A stretch of DNA of 24,480 nt from an uncultured Frankineae bacterium (lineage in GTDB: Bacteria > Actinomycetota > Actinomycetes > Mycobacteriales > SCTD01), in contig CADCUE010000253.1 in NCBI GenBank assembly GCA_902805805.1, forward strand, positions 1 through 24,480, written 5' to 3'. Position 1 is the first letter of the stretch, and the number at the start of each line of letters is the position of its first letter. Position numbers and translations under genes: made by a program. Shown here piece after piece: positions 1 to 8,131 of this stretch. The notes under the pieces were generated by a model, which saw nothing but the letters and a program-made list of their open reading frames with translations, did no database searches and was not told where the DNA came from.

Positions 1-128
1 GCCGTGCCCAGGTCGAGCGCCAGCACCTCGAGCAGGCGGCGCGGCTTGACGCCGCCGAAGTCGCGCCCGGCGAACGTCGCGTGCGGCGCGCTCACCTGCG
101 TCGCACCGATCAGCTGGATCTCGATCAT
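1..128 (-). CDS. SARP/AfsR-type transcriptional regulator, N-terminal fragment
   Basis: Only the first 42 codons are in the window; the gene runs off the left edge. The protein begins MIEIQLIGATQV and continues with FGGVKPRRLLEVLALDLGTA. This GG-x-K-x-R-x-LL-x-x-LAL pattern is the start of the winged-helix DNA-binding domain of SARP (AfsR/DnrI/EmbR) regulators, which activate secondary metabolism or other genes in actinobacteria. The ATG at 126-128 has a strong ribosome site (GGGGGAGGA) about five bases upstream, so the start is well supported. It follows pyc on the same strand after 166 bases that contain a terminator-like hairpin, so it probably has its own promoter. The effector domains (BTAD, ATPase or TPR) cannot be seen, so the subfamily is unknown. 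Confidence 0.7.
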   Translation of the reverse strand, partial: MIEIQLIGATQVSAPHATFAGRDFGGVKPRRLLEVLALDLGT

Positions 129-234
129 CGGGTCCTCCCCCAGGGCCGTCTGCCTGCTGAGCAGCATCACGACGGATCCCGCGGGGGGGCAGCGGCAGAT
201 GCAGGGGAAGCGGCCCCGCGAGATTGAGTAGTCC

Positions 235-260
235 GGACGGGCCATCCGCCAGGCCCGTCC
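235..260 (-). terminator. Hairpin downstream of pyc, probable terminator
   Basis: Perfect 9-base inverted repeat (GGACGGGCC at 235-243, GGCCCGTCC at 252-260) with an 8-base loop, 35 bases past the pyc stop codon. No T-run follows, which is common for actinobacterial terminators. A separate 12-base palindrome, CCGGTCGACCGG (278-289), lies between it and the stop. Confidence 0.5.
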
Positions 261-294
261 CGGTGGTCCCGAGTGGCCCGGTCGACCGGTGGCC

Positions 295-3200
295 TCAGCT
301 GCCCAGGACCACCAGCAGATCGCCGACCTCGACGTTCGCACCGCCCGCCACGACGATCTCGGCGACCGTGCCGTCCGCCGGGCTCGACACGGTCGACTCC
401 ATCTTCATCGCCTCGACGACCGCGAGGGCCTGCCCCTTGGCGACCCGGTCGCCGACCGCGACCCTCGGCATGACGAGGCCGGGCAGCGCGGCCCCGACGT
501 GCGAGGGGTCGGCGGGGTCGGCGCGGCGCGCCTGCTTGCTCTTGACCTCCACGGACCGGTCCCGCACCTGCACGGGGCGGGGCTGGCCGTTGACCCGCAC
601 GTGCAGGGTGCGCAGACCGCCGTCGGACAGCTCACCGACCGTGTCGAGCTCCACCAGCACCTCCACGCCGGCCTCCAGGCAGACCGTGACCGTGCGGCCG
701 GGCTGGAGGCCGTAGAAGAACGCCTCCGTGGGGATCATCGAGACGTCGCCGTGCCGCGCCAGGGCCTGCTCGTAGTCCTTCCAGGGCCCCGGGAACAGCA
801 GGCGGGACAGCACGGCCCGCCGGTCCGGGCCGTCGAGCGCCTCGTCGTCGGCCGGTGCGAGCACGACCTCCGGCAGCTCCTCGGCCCGACCGGCGACGGC
901 CTTCGTCCGGAACGGCTCCGGGAAGCCGGCGGGCGGCGTCCCGAGCTCGCCGGCGAGGTAGCCGAGCACGCTGGCCGGCAGGTCGTACGCTCCGGGGTCC
1001 TCGCGCAGGCGCGCCACGTCGACGTCACCGCTGGCGAGGAACAGCGCGAGGTCGCCGACGACCTTGCTGGTCGGCGTCACCTTGATCGGCTTGCCGAGCA
1101 GCTCGTTGGCGACGGCGTACAGCTCCTGGACGTCCTCCCAGCGGTCGCCGAGACCGACCGCGATGGCCTGCTGGCGCAGGTTGGTGAGCTGGCCGCCCGG
1201 GATCTCGTGGCGGTAGACGGTGCCGGTCGGAGCACGCAGTCCTGCCTCGAACGGCGCGTACAGGTCGCGCACCGCCTCCCAGTAGGGCTCCAGCGCCGAC
1301 AGGGCGGCCAGCGACAGCCCGGTCTGCCGCTCGGTGTGGTCGGTGGCCGCGACCAGCGCCGACATGTTGGGCTGGCTGGTGCCGCCCGACATCGGTGCGG
1401 CGGCCGCGTCGACCGCGTCGACGCCCGCTGCGGCCGCCGCCAGCAGGGTGGCGAGCTGGCCGCCGGTGGTGTCGTGGGTGTGCAGGTGCACCGGCAGGTC
1501 GAAGCGGCTGCGCAGCGCACGGACCAGCCGGTCCGCCGCGGGCGGGCGCAGCAGCCCCGCCATGTCCTTGACCGCCAGCACGTGGGCGCCGGCCTCGACG
1601 AGCTGCTCGGCCAGCCGCAGGTAGTAGTCGAGCGTGTAGAGCTGCTCGGCAGGGTCGGTCAGGTCCCCGGTGTAGCAGAGGGTGCCCTCCGCGATCTTGC
1701 CGGCTTCGCGCACGGCGTCGAGCGCCGGCCGCATCTGGTCGAGGTCGTTGAGGGCGTCGAAGACCCGGAAGACGTCGACGCCGGTCGCGGCCGCCTCGGC
1801 GACGAAGACCTGGACGACGCGGTCCGGGTAGGGCGTGTAGCCGACGGCGTTGCGCCCGCGCAGGAGCATCTGCAGGCAGACGTCGGGCGCGGCCTCGCGC
1901 AGCTGCGCCAGCCGCTGCCAGGGGTCCTCGTGCAGGAAGCGCAGCGCCACGTCGTACGTCGCGCCACCCCAGGCCTCGAGCGACAGCAGGCCGGGCAGCA
2001 GCCGGGCGACGGCCGGTGCCGCGCCGAGCACGTCGGCGGTCCGCAGCCGGGTGGCGAGCAGCGACTGGTGCGCGTCGCGCAGCGTCGTGTCGGTGACGGC
2101 GAGCGCCGTCTGCTCGCGCAGCGCCTGCGCCCAGCGCTCCGCCCCGACCTCGTCGAGCAGCCGCCGCGACCCCTGCACCGGCGGTGCGTCCGGCAGGTCG
2201 GGCAGCTTGGCGACCGGGTCGAGCAGCGGCCGCCCGGGCCGGGACAGCCCGTTGACCGTCGCGTCGGCGAGCGCCCCGAGCATGCGCGTCGTGCGGTCGG
2301 TGACCGCCGGCGCGTCGGTGAGGTGGGGGTGCTCGGCGAGGAAGGACGTCGGCACCGCGCCGGCCAGGAAGTCCTCGTCCTCCATCAGTCGGTAGAGGAA
2401 CTCGACGTTCGTGCGCACGCCGCGCACGCGGAACTCCCGCAGCGCCCGGCGCGCCCGGTTCGCCGCCGTGCGCAGGTCCGGCGCACGCGTCGTGAGCTTG
2501 ACCAGCAGCGAGTCGAAGTACGGCGTGATCTCGGCGCCGGCGTAGACGGCGCCGTCCAGGCGCACGCCGGGGCCGCCGGGTGACTGGTAGCTGGAGATCT
2601 TGCCCGTGTCGGGGCGGAAGTCGTCGGCCGGGTCCTCGGTGGTGATGCGGCACTGCACCGCGCAGCCGCGCACGGTGATGCGGTCCTGGGTCAGGCCGAG
2701 GTCGGCCAGCGACTCGCCCGCGGCCACGCGCAGCTGGGCGCCCACGAGGTCGACACCGGTCACCTCCTCGGTGACGGTGTGCTCGACCTGGATGCGCGGG
2801 TTCATCTCCATGAAGGTGTAGGCGCCGTCGGCCCCGACGAGGAACTCCACCGTGCCGGCGTTGACGTAGCCCACCGACCGGGCGAAGGCGAGCGCCGCCT
2901 CGTGCAGGCCGTCCCGGGTCGCGGCCGGCAGGTCGGGAGCCGGAGCCAGCTCGACGACCTTCTGGTGGCGGCGCTGCACCGAGCAGTCGCGCTCGTGCAG
3001 GTGCACGACCTGCCCGTGCGTGTCGCCGAGCACCTGGACCTCGATGTGCCGGGGACGCTCGACCGCCTGCTCGAGGAAGACGGTCCCGTCGCCGAACGCG
3101 GCTGCCGCCTCACGTGAGGCGGCGCTCGCCGCGTCGGCGAGCTCCTCGGCGGTGCGCACCAGGCGCAGACCGCGCCCGCCTCCCCCGGCGGCGGCCTTGA

Positions 3201-3699
3201 CGAACAGCGGGTAGCCGACCGCCTCGGCCGCCTCGAGGGCGCCCTCGCCGTCGGGCAGCGGGTCCGAGGCGCGCAGGACGGGCAGTCCGGCGGCGACCGC
3301 GGCCTGCCGGGCGGTGACCTTGTCGCCGGTCAGCCGGAGCACCTCGGCCGGCGGTCCCACGAAGACGATCCCCGCGGCGGCGCAGGCCTCGGCGAGCGCG
3401 GCGCTCTCGGACAGGAAGCCGTAGCCGGGGTGCAGGGCGTCGGCCCCGGACCGCCGGGCCACCGCCACGAGCGCCTCGATGTCCAGGTAGCCGCGCACCG
3501 GGTGCCCCGGCTCGCCGAGCTGGTAGGCCTCCCCCGCCTTGGTGCGGTGCAGGGCGCCGCGGTCCTCGGGCGTGAAGACGCCGACGGTCGCCAGGTCCAT
3601 CTCGTGGGCGGCGCGCATGACACGGACCGCGATCTCGCTGCGGTTGGCGACGAGGAGCTTGCGCAACGGGGGCTCCAGGGACGGCGCGGACAGGGCCAC
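295..3699 (-). CDS. pyc: Pyruvate carboxylase
   Basis: 1134 aa, the normal length for the single-chain enzyme. It carboxylates pyruvate to oxaloacetate using ATP, bicarbonate and biotin, an anaplerotic step in the cytosol. Domain order is complete. Biotin carboxylase comes first (LLVANRSEIAVRV near residue 15, ATP-grasp glycine loop GGGGRGL, EMNPRIQVEHTVTE). The carboxyltransferase domain starts at about residue 537 with DTTLRDAHQSLLATRLRT. The C-terminal biotinyl domain has EAMKMES, with the biotinylated lysine at residue 1099. The start is GTG at 3697-3699, preceded by a modest GAGAG ribosome site; it leaves a short N-terminal extension before the conserved LLVANR. The gene is monocistronic, divergent from the small gene at 3754 across 54 bases. 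No frameshift or missing motif was seen. Identification is by conserved motifs and architecture. Confidence 0.97.
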   Translation of the reverse strand: MALSAPSLEPPLRKLLVANRSEIAVRVMRAAHEMDLATVGVFTPEDRGALHRTKAGEAYQLGEPGHPVRGYLDIEALVAVARRSGADALHPGYGFLSESAALAEACAAAGIVFVGPPAEVLRLTGDKVTARQAAVAAGLPVLRASDPLPDGEGALEAAEAVGYPLFVKAAAGGGGRGLRLVRTAEELADAASAASREAAAAFGDGTVFLEQAVERPRHIEVQVLGDTHGQVVHLHERDCSVQRRHQKVVELAPAPDLPAATRDGLHEAALAFARSVGYVNAGTVEFLVGADGAYTFMEMNPRIQVEHTVTEEVTGVDLVGAQLRVAAGESLADLGLTQDRITVRGCAVQCRITTEDPADDFRPDTGKISSYQSPGGPGVRLDGAVYAGAEITPYFDSLLVKLTTRAPDLRTAANRARRALREFRVRGVRTNVEFLYRLMEDEDFLAGAVPTSFLAEHPHLTDAPAVTDRTTRMLGALADATVNGLSRPGRPLLDPVAKLPDLPDAPPVQGSRRLLDEVGAERWAQALREQTALAVTDTTLRDAHQSLLATRLRTADVLGAAPAVARLLPGLLSLEAWGGATYDVALRFLHEDPWQRLAQLREAAPDVCLQMLLRGRNAVGYTPYPDRVVQVFVAEAAATGVDVFRVFDALNDLDQMRPALDAVREAGKIAEGTLCYTGDLTDPAEQLYTLDYYLRLAEQLVEAGAHVLAVKDMAGLLRPPAADRLVRALRSRFDLPVHLHTHDTTGGQLATLLAAAAAGVDAVDAAAAPMSGGTSQPNMSALVAATDHTERQTGLSLAALSALEPYWEAVRDLYAPFEAGLRAPTGTVYRHEIPGGQLTNLRQQAIAVGLGDRWEDVQELYAVANELLGKPIKVTPTSKVVGDLALFLASGDVDVARLREDPGAYDLPASVLGYLAGELGTPPAGFPEPFRTKAVAGRAEELPEVVLAPADDEALDGPDRRAVLSRLLFPGPWKDYEQALARHGDVSMIPTEAFFYGLQPGRTVTVCLEAGVEVLVELDTVGELSDGGLRTLHVRVNGQPRPVQVRDRSVEVKSKQARRADPADPSHVGAALPGLVMPRVAVGDRVAKGQALAVVEAMKMESTVSSPADGTVAEIVVAGGANVEVGDLLVVLGS

Positions 3700-3740
3700 A
3701 CCGACACTCTCACGGCGACGGGGGGCTCGACACGGCTCCG

Positions 3741-3746
3741 TAACGT
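3741..3746 (+). promoter_or_regulatory. -10 element of a leaderless promoter
   Basis: TAACGT fits the actinobacterial -10 pattern TANNNT and ends 7 bases before the GTG at 3754. Transcription would start on or next to the start codon. No clear -35 element is seen. Confidence 0.45.
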
Positions 3747-3753
3747 GGTTCGC

Positions 3754-4029
3754 GTGACGACTCCCGAGCGCCGGGCGGCCGCGTCGGCCGCCATCGGCGC
3801 GCTGACCGACTTCCTGCTGGCCGCGGAGGCGGGGACCCCGCGCTCGATCGGCAGCTACCTGCAGCAGCTGGTGGACGAGGACGGCGTGGGTGTCCTCGCA
3901 CAGGGCTACTACGGGCTGCTCGACCTGTCCGCGCTCCTGCTGTCGATGGCTGCGCAGGAGCAGCAGCTCGAGCCGCGGGAGCTGCTCAGCCGGATCGCCC
4001 TGGAGCTGGCCCGCGACACCGGGGGATGA
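3754..4029 (+). CDS. Small hypothetical protein
   Basis: 91 aa from the GTG at 3754. I do not recognise a family. The sequence (TTPERRAAASAAIGALTDFLLA...) reads as soluble, mostly helical and acidic, with a leucine/alanine-rich centre (YYGLLDLSALLLSMAAQEQQL) and a C-terminal ELLSRIALELARDTGG. No signal peptide, cysteine or metal motif is seen. The reading frame stays open upstream, so the start is inferred from the TAACGT -10 element ending 7 bases before GTG; there is no ribosome site, consistent with a leaderless message. It is divergent from pyc and convergent with the gene at 4047. Its composition and position between two promoters suggest a real gene, but its function is unknown. Confidence 0.6.
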   Translation: MTTPERRAAASAAIGALTDFLLAAEAGTPRSIGSYLQQLVDEDGVGVLAQGYYGLLDLSALLLSMAAQEQQLEPRELLSRIALELARDTGG

Positions 4030-4046
4030 CGAGCAGGCAGTGACCG

Positions 4047-4940
4047 TCAGAACCTGATGTCCACGACGAGGGCCGTGGACGGCAGCTCGGGGTCGTCCGC
4101 GTCCACGACCGCGAGGACCTCCAGCCCGTCGGCCCGGGTGTGCCGCGGCGCCAGGCCCTCGACCTTCTGCACCTCACCGCGCAGCTCCGGCAGCCGCGCC
4201 GAGGCCCGTACGCCGTCATCGTCGAGCAGGGCCAGCGCTGCGCCGATGACCGGTCCGTCGTCGTACGCGTTGGGGGTGTCCTCGGCCGCGGTGCTGACCA
4301 GGACCGTCCCGTCGGGCAGCGCCAGCGCGTCGGTCACCGCCAGCGGCACACCGTCGACCGTGCCGAGGTCGTAGGTCCGGGGCGATCCGACCTGCACCTC
4401 GCGCGGCTCGTCGAAGCACGCCAGCAGCGCGTCGAGGGGGACGTCGACGCTGGCGGACGGCACGTCCGCGGCGCCGCGGTGGAACCACCGCAGCGACGGC
4501 CCGACCAGGCAGGCGCCCTCGAGGTTGAGCAGCTCCGGGTCGAGCCCCAGCGCCGAGCTCACGGCGGCGTACACCGGCGTCAGGTCGGCGGTGCGCACCG
4601 GCGAGCCCGGCCCCTGCAGCAGGGCGGCGCGCATCCGCCGGGGGGTCGAGCCGGAGCCGAGCAGCAGCACCGCGCCTCCCGGCACGGGCAGCGCGGCCTC
4701 GAGGTCGGGCTTGAGGTGCTTGGTGCCCTCGGCCGCGCTGAAGGCGTCGAGTCCCTCGACCGGCGGGAACACGCGTACGCGCGACAGCGCGTCGCCCCGC
4801 CACCAGGCGCCGTGCGTGGCGTCGTCCTGCACCACCAGCCAGCCGCCCTCGTACGCCGCGACGGCCGACGCCGCGCGCACCGGCGCCCCGTCGTCGAAGC
4901 GCAGGACGGTCGCGGACAGGACCTCCGTCTGCAGCTGCAT
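4047..4940 (-). CDS. Uncharacterised protein, DUF6910/DUF6929-like
   Basis: 297 aa from the ATG at 4938-4940 (MQLQTEVLSATVLRF). It has repeated short hydrophobic strands and segments such as GTKHLKPDLEAALPVPGG, LLLGSGSTPRRMR and LRGEVQKVEGLAPR. These resemble a group of uncharacterised actinobacterial proteins expected to fold as a beta-propeller; the DUF name is from memory and needs checking. No signal peptide or catalytic motif is evident. The frame is open further upstream, but the added residues look like read-through. It is divergent from the osmoprotectant permease gene at 4983, and a 7-base inverted repeat (4944-4963) lies in the 42-base gap. It ends convergently with the small gene at 3754, with a 17-base gap. 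Confidence 0.6.
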   Translation of the reverse strand: MQLQTEVLSATVLRFDDGAPVRAASAVAAYEGGWLVVQDDATHGAWWRGDALSRVRVFPPVEGLDAFSAAEGTKHLKPDLEAALPVPGGAVLLLGSGSTPRRMRAALLQGPGSPVRTADLTPVYAAVSSALGLDPELLNLEGACLVGPSLRWFHRGAADVPSASVDVPLDALLACFDEPREVQVGSPRTYDLGTVDGVPLAVTDALALPDGTVLVSTAAEDTPNAYDDGPVIGAALALLDDDGVRASARLPELRGEVQKVEGLAPRHTRADGLEVLAVVDADDPELPSTALVVDIRF

Positions 4941-4943
4941 GCA

Positions 4944-4963
4944 CGGGCACTTCCCGGTGCCCG
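4944..4963. promoter_or_regulatory. Inverted repeat between divergent genes, possible operator
   Basis: CGGGCAC and GTGCCCG are perfect 7-base arms around a 6-base centre (TTCCCG). The repeat lies just upstream of the -10 element at 4970, over the place where a -35 element would be, and immediately upstream of the divergent start at 4940. Confidence 0.35.
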
Positions 4964-4969
4964 CATCAG

Positions 4970-4975
4970 TACGCT
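4970..4975 (+). promoter_or_regulatory. -10 element of a leaderless promoter for the osmoprotectant permease
   Basis: TACGCT (TANNNT type) ends exactly 7 bases before the GTG at 4983. This supports that start codon and a leaderless message for the permease operon. Confidence 0.5.
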
Positions 4976-4982
4976 CCTCGCC

Positions 4983-5663
4983 GTGGCCGCGCCCGGGTGC
5001 CTCCAGCGCAACGACTGGGTGTGCGGCGACTACCTCACGACCCGCAGCGACCTCATCGTCGACGCGACCGTCCAGCACGTCGTCCTCACCGTCGTCTCGG
5101 TGGGCATCGGCCTGCTGCTCGCCCTGCCGCTGGGGCTGCTCGCGTTCCGCTACCGGCCCGCCCGGACCGTCGTGCTCGGCACGTCGACCGCGCTCTACAC
5201 GATCCCGTCCCTCGCGATGTTCTCGCTGCTGCTGCCCTTCACCGGGCTGACGGCGACCACCGTCGTCGTCGGGCTCGTCCTGTACTCCCTGACGATCCTC
5301 GTCCGCAACGTCCTGGCGGGCCTGCAGGCGGTCCCCGCCGAGGTCGTCGAGTCGGCGACCGGCACCGGCTACGGCAGGCTCTCGCTGCTGCTGCGGGTCC
5401 AGCTGCCGCTGGCGCTGCCGGCGCTGCTCGCCGGCGTCCGGGTCGCCACCGTGTCGACCGTCGCGCTGACGACCGTCGGCGCGATCCTCGGCAACGGCGG
5501 TCTGGGCAACCTCATCTACTCCGGACTGCGCACGCAGTTCCAGGCCGAGGTGCTCACCGCGACCGTCCTCGTCGTCGCCCTCGCCGTCGTCGCCGACCTG
5601 CTGCTGCTCGCGGTGGAGCGCGCCGTCACGCCGTGGCAGCGCACCGGGGCGCGGGCCCGGTGA
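4983..5663 (+). CDS. Osmoprotectant ABC transporter permease (OpuBB/ProW type)
   Basis: 226 aa integral membrane protein with about five hydrophobic segments (for example VVLTVVSVGIGLLLALPLGL). It carries the EAA loop of binding-protein-dependent permeases (ESATGTGYGRLSLLLRVQLPLA), which contacts the ATPase. The N-terminal QRNDWVCGDYLTTRSD is typical of the permease half of choline/glycine-betaine/proline-betaine importers in actinobacteria. The start is GTG at 4983, chosen because a TACGCT -10 element lies 7 bases upstream; the frame is open further upstream. The stop overlaps the next permease by four bases (GTGA), so the two are translationally coupled and probably form a heterodimeric channel. 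The exact substrate (betaine, choline, carnitine) cannot be read from sequence. Confidence 0.88.
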   Translation: MAAPGCLQRNDWVCGDYLTTRSDLIVDATVQHVVLTVVSVGIGLLLALPLGLLAFRYRPARTVVLGTSTALYTIPSLAMFSLLLPFTGLTATTVVVGLVLYSLTILVRNVLAGLQAVPAEVVESATGTGYGRLSLLLRVQLPLALPALLAGVRVATVSTVALTTVGAILGNGGLGNLIYSGLRTQFQAEVLTATVLVVALAVVADLLLLAVERAVTPWQRTGARAR

Positions 5664-6322
5664 ACGACGTCCTCGCGTGGTTCCGCGACCCGGAGCACTG
5701 GACCGGCCCGGGCGGTGTCCCTGCCCGCCTGCTGGAGCACGTGGGGCTGTCGGCCGCGGCGCTCGGGCTCGCCTGCGCGCTCGCCGTGCCGCTCGCCCTG
5801 TGGCTCGGGCACGTCGGCCGGGGCGGTCCGCTGGCGGTCAACGTGACCAACGTGGGCCGGGCGGTCCCGACCTTCGCGGTGCTCGTGCTGCTGGCGATCG
5901 GCCCCCTCGGCTTCGGCCCGACCTCGACCATCACGGCGCTGGTGCTGTTCGCCGTCCCGCCGATCCTCACCAACGGCTACGTCGGCATGCGGGAGGTCGA
6001 CCGCGACGTCGTCGAGGCGGCCCGCGGCGTCGGCCTCAGCCCGATGCAGGTCGTGCGGCGGGTCGAGCTGCCGCTGGCCGTCCCCCTGCTGCTCAACGGC
6101 ATCCGGCTGGCCGCCGTGCAGGTGATCGCCACCGCGACCATCGCCGCGCTGGTGGCCGGCGGCGGCCTCGGCAGCATCATCCTGCTGGGCTTCGGCACCC
6201 AGGACCAGACGACCGTGGTGGCCGGGGCGCTGCTGGTGGCGGCGCTGGCGCTGGCCACCGACCTGCTGTTCGCCGGGCTGACCCGCCTGCTCGACCCGCT
6301 CGCCGGCACCGGCGCGCGGTGA
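5660..6322 (+). CDS. Osmoprotectant ABC transporter permease (OpuBD/ProW type)
   Basis: 220 aa, second permease of the betaine-type importer. The N-terminus (WFRDPEHWTGPGGVPARLLEHVGLS) matches the usual start of this permease subgroup. Several hydrophobic helices follow, with a clear EAA loop (EAARGVGLSPMQVVRRVELPLA). Its GTG overlaps the previous stop codon as GTGA. It should pair with the 4983 permease in the membrane and work with the lipoprotein at 6485 and the ATPase at 8184. After its stop there are 162 bases with two inverted repeats before the binding-protein gene, so the downstream gene may have its own promoter or a processed transcript. No defects were seen. Confidence 0.9.
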   Translation: MNDVLAWFRDPEHWTGPGGVPARLLEHVGLSAAALGLACALAVPLALWLGHVGRGGPLAVNVTNVGRAVPTFAVLVLLAIGPLGFGPTSTITALVLFAVPPILTNGYVGMREVDRDVVEAARGVGLSPMQVVRRVELPLAVPLLLNGIRLAAVQVIATATIAALVAGGGLGSIILLGFGTQDQTTVVAGALLVAALALATDLLFAGLTRLLDPLAGTGAR

Positions 6323-6370
6323 CGGTCGACCGGTGACCGTCGCCCGTCAGATCGTCACCGTTCCGTGACG
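6322..6370 (+). promoter_or_regulatory. Two adjacent inverted repeats between permease and binding-protein genes
   Basis: ACGGTC(6322-6327)...GACCGT(6335-6340) starts on the last base of the permease stop and can form a hairpin. CGTCAC(6353-6358)-CGTTCC-GTGACG(6365-6370) follows. The first looks like a transcript-end or attenuating hairpin, the second like a protein-binding palindrome. No T-run follows. The rest of the gap to 6484 shows no riboswitch that I recognise. Confidence 0.35.
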
Positions 6371-6484
6371 TGCCGACGGATGCTCCCGGTGCCATGGTCG
6401 GTTGGCTCGACTGCGGGTGTGCGACAGGACGTGCCCGCCGGACACGCGCGGCTGCGGCCGCGGGACACAGAAGGCGGTGCTGCC

Positions 6485-7459
6485 ATGCGCCCACTCCCTC
6501 CCCGACGTCGCCTGCCGGCCCTCGCGGCCGGACTGTCGATGGCCCTCGCGCTCACCGCCTGCGGAGGTGGCGGCGAGGACGCCTTCTCCGAGGGCGAGGA
6601 CACCGGCTCCTCGGCCTCCGGCGAGACGATCACCGTCGGCGGCGCCTCCTTCACCGAGTCGTTGATCATGATGGAGATGTACAAGACGCTCCTGGAGGAC
6701 CACGGGCACACCGTCGAGGTGAAGCCGGTGGACAACCGCGAGCTGTACGCCCCCGAGCTCGAGAGCGGCGGCATCGACGTCGTGCCGGAGTACCTCGCGA
6801 CCTTCACCGAGTACCTCAACCTGGAGGCCAACGGCCCCACCGCCGAGCCGGTCGCCTCCGGCGACGTCGACGCGACGCTCGAGGCCCTGCGCGGGCTCGC
6901 CGAGCCGAAGGGCTTCGAGGTCCTCGAGCCCGCCGAGGCGGCCAACCAGAACGCCTTCTTCGTGACCGAGCAGTACGCCGAGCAGAACGACCTCACGACG
7001 CTGAGCGACCTCGGCGCCAAGGGCGCGCCGGTGGTGCTCGCCGGGACCGCCGAGTGCCCGGAGCGGCCCAAGTGCGAGATCGGGCTGGAGAAGGTCTACG
7101 GCATCGACATCACCGAGGACCTGCCGCTCGGCTTCGGCAGCGTGCAGAACAAGGAGGCCGTCGTGAAGGGCCAGGCGCAGCTGGGGCTGTCCGGGACCAC
7201 CGACGGCACGCTCGACGCGCTCGGGCTGGTCGTGCTCGAGGACGACAAGAGCCTGCAGAACGCCGACAACCTGGTGCCGGTCGTGAACGCCGAGGGACCG
7301 GCCGGCAGCGACGAGGTCGCCGAGGTGCTCAACAGCCTGTCGGAGACGCTCACCACCGAGGACCTCGCCGAGCTCAACCGCCGGGTCGACGAGGACCGCG
7401 AGCAGGCGGCCGACGTCGCCCGGAGCTACCTCGAGGACAAGGACCTGCTCGGCGGCTGA
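6485..7459 (+). CDS. Osmoprotectant ABC transporter substrate-binding lipoprotein (OpuBC/ProX type)
   Basis: 324 aa. A lipoprotein signal peptide (MRPLPPRRRL, then LAAGLSMALALTAC) places the lipidated cysteine at residue 26, so the mature protein is anchored on the outer face of the membrane. A flexible Gly/Ser/Glu stretch follows, then ITVGGASFTESLIMMEMYKTLLE, the characteristic start of the OpuAC/ProX-type betaine-binding domain, and GGIDVVPEYLATFTEYL. It captures glycine betaine, choline or a related osmolyte for the two permeases. The ATG at 6485 has GAAGG about ten bases upstream. It is convergent with the DUF1684 gene, with only 7 bases between the stops, so the ATPase at 8184 cannot be on the same short transcript. 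Confidence 0.93.
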   Translation: MRPLPPRRRLPALAAGLSMALALTACGGGGEDAFSEGEDTGSSASGETITVGGASFTESLIMMEMYKTLLEDHGHTVEVKPVDNRELYAPELESGGIDVVPEYLATFTEYLNLEANGPTAEPVASGDVDATLEALRGLAEPKGFEVLEPAEAANQNAFFVTEQYAEQNDLTTLSDLGAKGAPVVLAGTAECPERPKCEIGLEKVYGIDITEDLPLGFGSVQNKEAVVKGQAQLGLSGTTDGTLDALGLVVLEDDKSLQNADNLVPVVNAEGPAGSDEVAEVLNSLSETLTTEDLAELNRRVDEDREQAADVARSYLEDKDLLGG

Positions 7460-7466
7460 CCCGCCC

Positions 7467-8075
7467 TCAGCCCACGGTCTCGCCGACCGGGACCTCGACG
7501 TCGAGGACGTTGCCCGGCGGCGCGAGCGGGCACGCCCACGCGGGGTCGTAGGCGCAGGACGGGTTGTAGGCGAAGTTCAGGTCGAGGACGAGCCGCCCCT
7601 CGGCGGCCGAGCCGCCGAGGTCGGCGCCCTTCACGGTGTCGAGCAGGTAGCGGCCGCCGCCGTACGTCCTCGTGCCCGCGGAGGAGTCCTTGACCGGGAC
7701 GAAGACCCCACCGCCGTAGGAGCCCAGCCACCAGACGTCGAGCTCCCCGACGCCGGGCAGCCGCGCGACGCCGAGCCGGTCGAAGCGCACGACGCCGTCC
7801 GTCCCGGTCGGGATCTCGAGGTGCGCCGGCTCGACGTCGCCGTCGACCTCGGCCTCGAAGCGCCAGGCCGGGTCGTACGGCGCGACCGGCAGGCCGGCGA
7901 ACGACGACCGCGCCTGCGGGAGCAGCGGCGAGTCGGCGTGCGAGGCGAACAGCTCGTCGCGCGTCGTCCGCCACAGCGCGTGCGCCTGCGCCGGGTCGGC
8001 GGCGGTCCGCACCTCGGCGTAGAGCGCGAAGACGCGCCGGCGCCAGTCGAGCAGGGTCAGGGACGCGGTCGCCAC
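7467..8075 (-). CDS. DUF1684 family protein
   Basis: 202 aa from the GTG at 8073-8075. It carries the full DUF1684 hallmark: an N-terminal WRRRVFALYAEVR, a central YGGGVFVPVKDSSAGTRTYGGGRYLLD, and the C-terminal DLNFAYNPSCAYDPAWACPLAPPGN signature. The family is common in actinobacteria and many other bacteria; its fold resembles a small beta-barrel and its function is not established. The two conserved cysteines in NPSCAYDPAWACP are present. The gene is inserted in reverse orientation between the substrate-binding protein and the ATPase of the osmoprotectant importer, so it is unlikely to be part of that operon. No ribosome site is obvious. Confidence 0.88.
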   Translation of the reverse strand: MATASLTLLDWRRRVFALYAEVRTAADPAQAHALWRTTRDELFASHADSPLLPQARSSFAGLPVAPYDPAWRFEAEVDGDVEPAHLEIPTGTDGVVRFDRLGVARLPGVGELDVWWLGSYGGGVFVPVKDSSAGTRTYGGGRYLLDTVKGADLGGSAAEGRLVLDLNFAYNPSCAYDPAWACPLAPPGNVLDVEVPVGETVG

Positions 8076-8131
8076 GGCCCGACGATCCCACGGCGGTCGG
8101 CGCGGTGGTCACGGCGGTCGCGCCGGGTGCA

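Noticed and set aside
289..2583. 764-codon open frame on the plus strand opposite pyc
   Set aside because: It is antisense to a complete pyruvate carboxylase. Its translation is rich in Arg, Gly, Val and Asp without domains, as expected from complementary codons at high GC.
6323..6484. Riboswitch (for example c-di-AMP type) upstream of the osmoprotectant-binding protein
   Set aside because: Only short inverted repeats are present; none of the conserved core bases of known riboswitch classes that I could recall were found.
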